From: BP-133 sp040756995
Lineage (GTDB): Bacteria; Actinomycetota; Acidimicrobiia; IMCC26256; BP-133
Direction: 5' to 3'
Length of the DNA stretch: 64,000 bases
Assembly: GCA_040756995.1 (NCBI GenBank)
Contig: JBFLYK010000020.1
Span: forward strand, 55,223 to 119,222
The notes under the pieces were generated by a model. The model was not told the origin of the DNA. It saw nothing but the letters and a program-made list of their open reading frames with translations, and searched no databases. This document shows positions 60,662 to 64,000 of the stretch, one piece after another. Made by a program: the position numbers and the translations under genes. Positions within the stretch are counted from its first letter, which is position 1. Every line of letters starts with the position of its first letter.

Positions 60662-63012
60662 CCGATACGGCGATCAGGGCCGACTGGCAACCGACGGCCT
60701 GCATCCTCTGCGAGTGCAACTGCGGCATCGAGGTCCGCCTCGGCGGTGAGGACGGGCGCCGCTTCGAACGGATCCGGGGCGACAAGACCCATCCGGCGTC
60801 ACAGGGCTACACCTGCGAGAAGGCGCTGCGGCTCGACCACTACCAGAACGGCCGGTCGGGACGGATCCTCTCTCCCCTCCGCCGCCGGCCCGACGGCACC
60901 TTCGAGCAGATCGGCTGGGAGGTGGCCATCGCCGAGATCGCCGCCCGCCTGAAGGCGGTGCAGGAGGCCGCCGGCCCCGAGGTCGGCGGGGAGGCGATCT
61001 TCTACTACGGCGGCGGCGGGCAGGGAAACCACCTCGGCGGCGGGTACGGCAACGCCCTGCTGCGGGCCGTCGGCGGCAAGTACCGCTCCAGCGCCCTGGC
61101 CCAGGAGAAGACGGGGGAGTTCTGGGTCAACCACCGGATGCTCGGCACGATGGTCCGGGCCGACTTCGAGCACGCCGAGGTGGCGGTCTTCGTCGGGAAG
61201 AACCCCTGGCAGAGCCACAGCATCCCCCACGCCCGCACCACGCTGAAGGAGATCGCCCGCGACCCGGGGCGGTCGCTGATCGTCATCGACCCCCGCCGCA
61301 CGGAGACGGCCGAGCTGGCCGACTTCCACCTCCGGGTGCAGCCCGGCACCGACGCCTGGCTGCTGGCCGCCCTGGCCGGGGTGATCGTGCAGGAGGACCT
61401 CGTCGCCCACCAGTGGCTGGCCGCCCACGCCGCCGACGTGGAGGAGACGCTGGAGGCGCTGGCCACCGTGCCGGTGGCGGAGTACTGCGCCCGCAGCGGG
61501 GTCTCCGAGGACCTGGTGCGGGCGGCGGCCCGGCGTATCGCCGGCGCCACCGGAGGCGTGGCCGTCTTCGAGGATCTCGGCGTGCAGATGAACCGCCACT
61601 CGACGCTGGTGTCATGGCTCGAGAAGGTCGTCTGGGTGCTGACCGGAAACTTCGGCAAGCCGGGGGCGCAGTACTCGCCGTCGAGCCTGGTCGACATCAC
61701 CGCCGGCGGGAAGGTCCGGGGCAAGACGCCGGTGGTGGGCATGCCGCTCATCTCCGGGCTCGTGCCCTGCAACGTGATCGCCGAGGAGATCCTCACCGAT
61801 CACCCGGCCCGGTACCGGGCGATGATCGTGGAGAGCGCCAATCCGGCCCACTCGCTGGCCGACTCGAAGCGGTTCCGGGAAGCGCTGGAGGCCCTCGACC
61901 TCGTGGTGGTCATCGACGTGGCCATGACCGAGACGGCCCGCCTCGCCCACTACGTACTGCCGGCGGCGACGCAGTACGAGAAGTGGGAAGCGACGTTTTT
62001 CAACTTCGAGTTCCCCCGCAACGTGTTCCACCTCCGCAGGCCTTTGCTGGAGCCGCCCGACGGGCCGCTGCCCGAGCCGGAGATCCACTCCCGGCTGGTG
62101 GAGGCACTGGGGGCGGTGACGGAGGAGGACCTCGCTCCCCTGCGGGAGGCGGCGGGGCAGGGCCGGGCGGCCTTCGCCATGGCCTTTTTCGCCGCCGTCG
62201 GCGCAGACCGTGGCGGCTCACGCCGCCCGGATCGGGGGGACACCCCCCGTCCCCCGGGTCCTCACCTCGGGGCGGTGGCGCCGGTGGTGCTGTACCGCAC
62301 GCTCGGCCCGACGCTGCCCGGCGGCGCGGCGGCGGCCGCCGTGCTGTGGGCCGCCGCCCACAAGTGCGCCCAGGCCAACCCGGAGGGCGTCCGCCGGGCC
62401 GGTTTCACCGGTGAGGGCCTCGAGGCCGGCGAGCAGCTCTTCGAGGCGATCCTGTCGAGCCCGTCGGGCGTGGTCATCACCGACGACGAGTACGACACCT
62501 CGTGGCGCCGCCTCCGTACGCCGGACGGGCTGATCCACGTCACGATCCCCGAACTGCTCGAGGAGCTGCGAGGCCTGGGGAGCGAGCCGGTGGCGGTCGA
62601 TCGCGACTGGCCCTTCGTGCTCTCGGCCGGCGAGCGCCGCTCGTTCACCGCCAACACGATCATGCGCGACCCCACCTGGCGGAAGCGCGACCCGTCAGGC
62701 GCTCTGCGGGTCAGCCCCGGCGACGCGCGGCGGCTCGGCCTCGTGGACGGCGGGCAGGCCCACCTCTCCACCCGCCGGGGCGGGGGCGTGGTGACCGTCG
62801 AAGTCGACGACCGCATGCAGGACGGCCATCTGGCCCTCCCCAACGGCCTCGGTCTGTTCAGCCCCTCGGACAACGGCGCCCCCCTGGTGACCGGCCTCGC
62901 CCCCAACGAACTGACCGACGCCGCCGCCCGCGACCCCCACGCCGGCACCCCCTGGCACAAACACGTCCCCGCCCGTCTCACGGCGATCGAGGAGCCGCCG
63001 GGAGCCGCCTGA
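60658..63012 (+). CDS. Molybdopterin-dependent oxidoreductase, iron-sulfur type
   Basis: A 784-aa protein; the ATG overlaps the SRPBCC stop (ATGA). An N-terminal [4Fe-4S] site is C15-x2-C18-x3-C22 and C53. Further family signatures are YYGGGGQGNHLGG, GKNPWQSHSIPHA, SANPAHSLAD and the C-terminal MPT-cap with ALRVSPGDARRLGLVDG. It belongs to the formate dehydrogenase/nitrate reductase/BisC superfamily. There is no twin-Arg signal, so it is cytoplasmic. The substrate is unknown. Confidence 0.9.
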   Translation: MTDTAIRADWQPTACILCECNCGIEVRLGGEDGRRFERIRGDKTHPASQGYTCEKALRLDHYQNGRSGRILSPLRRRPDGTFEQIGWEVAIAEIAARLKAVQEAAGPEVGGEAIFYYGGGGQGNHLGGGYGNALLRAVGGKYRSSALAQEKTGEFWVNHRMLGTMVRADFEHAEVAVFVGKNPWQSHSIPHARTTLKEIARDPGRSLIVIDPRRTETAELADFHLRVQPGTDAWLLAALAGVIVQEDLVAHQWLAAHAADVEETLEALATVPVAEYCARSGVSEDLVRAAARRIAGATGGVAVFEDLGVQMNRHSTLVSWLEKVVWVLTGNFGKPGAQYSPSSLVDITAGGKVRGKTPVVGMPLISGLVPCNVIAEEILTDHPARYRAMIVESANPAHSLADSKRFREALEALDLVVVIDVAMTETARLAHYVLPAATQYEKWEATFFNFEFPRNVFHLRRPLLEPPDGPLPEPEIHSRLVEALGAVTEEDLAPLREAAGQGRAAFAMAFFAAVGADRGGSRRPDRGDTPRPPGPHLGAVAPVVLYRTLGPTLPGGAAAAAVLWAAAHKCAQANPEGVRRAGFTGEGLEAGEQLFEAILSSPSGVVITDDEYDTSWRRLRTPDGLIHVTIPELLEELRGLGSEPVAVDRDWPFVLSAGERRSFTANTIMRDPTWRKRDPSGALRVSPGDARRLGLVDGGQAHLSTRRGGGVVTVEVDDRMQDGHLALPNGLGLFSPSDNGAPLVTGLAPNELTDAAARDPHAGTPWHKHVPARLTAIEEPPGAA

Positions 63013-63016
63013 CCGC

Positions 63017-63065
63017 ACTTGCGCCGTGCTTATGCACATAGGTTGTCGATAGGCACGGCACAAGT
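63017..63065. repeat. Imperfect 17-bp inverted repeat
   Basis: ACTTGCGCCGTGCTTAT and ATAGGCACGGCACAAGT match at 15 of 17 positions when folded, with a 15-nt loop. It begins 5 bp after the oxidoreductase stop and is a probable transcription end, although it lacks a T-run. Between 63066 and 63214 I see no gene. Confidence 0.6.
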
Positions 63066-63214
63066 CCGCCCCCTCCGGAACGCCGGGCCGGAACCAGCGG
63101 GCACAACCCATCCCTGCCCGCCTCGAGCCCGTCGAGGAGTCGACCGACGCCGCCTGAAGGATCACAGACCGGGCCTGCACCTTTCCCCTGACCCACCAGC
63201 GACCGCCGGTGCGA

Positions 63215-63240
63215 CCTGAGCGCAATCGATTGCGCTCAGG
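63215..63240. repeat. 26-bp perfect palindrome
   Basis: The half site CCTGAGCGCAATC is exactly mirrored. It shares its ends (CCTGA...TCAGG) and overall length with the palindrome at 59529-59554. It lies just downstream of the minus-strand small gene ending at 63260. Confidence 0.8.
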
Positions 63241-63259
63241 CCACCCGCTCTTTCCGGTG

Positions 63260-63472
63260 TCAGGCGGTGTCGGCGAGGAGGAGGGAGACCTCTTCGAGGA
63301 TCTCGGTTTCGGCGCGGGTGCGGGCCAGGTCGGCGAAGACGGCGAGTTCGCCGGGATCGTCGAGCCGGGCGGCCTGGGCGGCGATCTGCTCCGCTCCTTC
63401 GACCGGGGGGAGCTGGCCGCTGACCACCTGAGCGGCGATGGCGCGGATGGCTTCCCGGGTCGGGTCCGTCAC
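63260..63472 (-). CDS. Small helical protein coupled to the HNH gene
   Basis: A 70-aa protein from GTG 63472, overlapping the HNH stop (GTGA). It is fully helical and acidic (REAIRAIAAQVVSGQLPPVEGAEQIAAQAARL). No family is recognised. Its coupling suggests a partner or inhibitor of the nuclease, which is an inference. Confidence 0.65.
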   Translation of the reverse strand: MTDPTREAIRAIAAQVVSGQLPPVEGAEQIAAQAARLDDPGELAVFADLARTRAETEILEEVSLLLADTA

Positions 63473-63939
63473 GGCTTCGTGAGGCGGCGGAGCTGGGCGG
63501 CCAGGTAAGGGCGGGCCCGACGTTGGCCTCCGTTGGCTTCAATCGCAGCGCCGAGGGCTGACAGGCAGCGGACGATGACCTCCCGGTTCGGGGTCAGGCC
63601 GAGCCGTTCGCAGTCCTCGAGCCAGGCGGCCGGCGACCGGTGGCCTCGGGCCCGGTTGCACCGGGCGCAGGCGGCCACTTCGTTCTCCATCCAGGACGGG
63701 CCGCCTTTGAGCTTCGGAATCAGATGATCGGTGGTGGCCCGCACGAGGGCCCGACCGCGGCGCGAGTCATCGGGGCCGACGAGGCTGCGCCCGCACCACA
63801 CGCACTCCCCGCCGTCGCGGCGGAGGATCTCGGCCAGACGCTCCTGACGCGACAGCGCCCGGGCCGGTGCTTGGAGGTCGTCGGGTACCGCCGTGAAACG
63901 AGCCATGGCGGCCGCCAGCGTACCGGCGCCCTCCGACAC
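63469..63939 (-). CDS. HNH endonuclease
   Basis: A 156-aa protein. Zinc Cys pair CVWC, the HNH core ATTDHLIPKLKGGPSWMENEVAACARCNRARG with its second Cys pair CARC, and a C-terminal helix. GTG 63939 or ATG 63906 could be the start; a GGGAG box lies 10 bp before the former. It could be a nuclease of a defence or mobile system or a general repair enzyme. Confidence 0.85.
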   Translation of the reverse strand: MSEGAGTLAAAMARFTAVPDDLQAPARALSRQERLAEILRRDGGECVWCGRSLVGPDDSRRGRALVRATTDHLIPKLKGGPSWMENEVAACARCNRARGHRSPAAWLEDCERLGLTPNREVIVRCLSALGAAIEANGGQRRARPYLAAQLRRLTKP

Positions 63940-63973
63940 TGACGCCGGGCTCCCGCCTCGTGCTCACAGTCGC

Positions 63974-64000
63974 GCTCGACCGGGATTATTCCGGTCGAGC
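63974..64000. repeat. 10-bp stem hairpin at the right edge
   Basis: GCTCGACCGG and CCGGTCGAGC surround a 7-nt AT-rich loop. It lies upstream of the HNH gene and may extend past the window. Confidence 0.6.

Overview
The window is high-GC DNA with dense, overlapping operons. It carries a WhiB-family regulator with an AT-hook, a BldC-like HTH protein, a DUF6458 protein, a GVWGGE motif and secreted proteins with long Thr-rich linkers. All of this points to an actinobacterium; the Thr-linker style and gene mix would fit Acidimicrobiia, but that placement is inference.

Left part (1 to about 40.5 kb) looks like an accessory region, probably one integrated element. At 0.4-5.2 kb an operon encodes a complete tyrosine integrase, an XRE regulator and a 745-aa protein with nine zinc ribbons joined to a degenerate recombinase domain. 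Two paralogous small winged-helix-like proteins flank it. A small operon at 5.3-6.35 kb includes a frameshifted ParA-like ATPase and faces a VirD4/TraG-type coupling protein (6.4-8.4 kb). From 8.8 to 24.8 kb four tightly coupled minus-strand genes form a large anti-phage-type cassette resembling class 1 DISARM: a SNF2 helicase (DrmD-like), an Eco57I/PglX-like adenine methylase, a 2104-aa helicase with an MZB/DUF1998 zinc site and a Vsr-like nuclease-like C-terminus, and a UvrD helicase with a RelE-like N-terminus. A divergent three-gene operon (TIGR04255 protein, HTH protein, frameshifted unknown) sits beside it.

27.4-36.1 kb is one long minus-strand Tad/Flp pilus operon (CpaB, TadZ, TadA, TadB, TadC, Flp, TadE-like pseudopilins and three exported proteins). 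It has no prepilin peptidase and is divergent from a BldC-like regulator with a histone-H1-like tail. A motif CTAC-N2-TAAACTAC (or a degenerate form) recurs at the coupling-protein promoter, the BldC/Tad promoter and the LysM-gene promoter, linking genes 29 kb apart. VapBC, a LexA-like box and short repeats precede a tRNA-Val(UAC) at 40.57 kb whose 3' end faces this region. This fits an element integrated at that tRNA, although the other attachment site is not in the window.

Right part (40.6-64 kb) looks like ordinary chromosome: DUF6458, DUF523, a WhiB7-like regulator with an attenuator leader, a serine hydrolase, an SbnB-like dehydrogenase, two overlapping inositol monophosphatases, a kelch/galactose-oxidase-like secreted protein with a membrane-anchored partner, an acetyl-CoA synthetase-like enzyme, a cupredoxin, AsnS and a zinc-finger rhomboid protease. 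It continues with a two-subunit B12-dependent acyl-CoA mutase with unusual active-site residues, an M20 peptidase, a CysQ-like phosphatase, an HxlR regulator divergent from an SRPBCC protein and a molybdopterin oxidoreductase, and an HNH endonuclease. Perfect 26-bp palindromes and long hairpins sit in several of its intergenic gaps.
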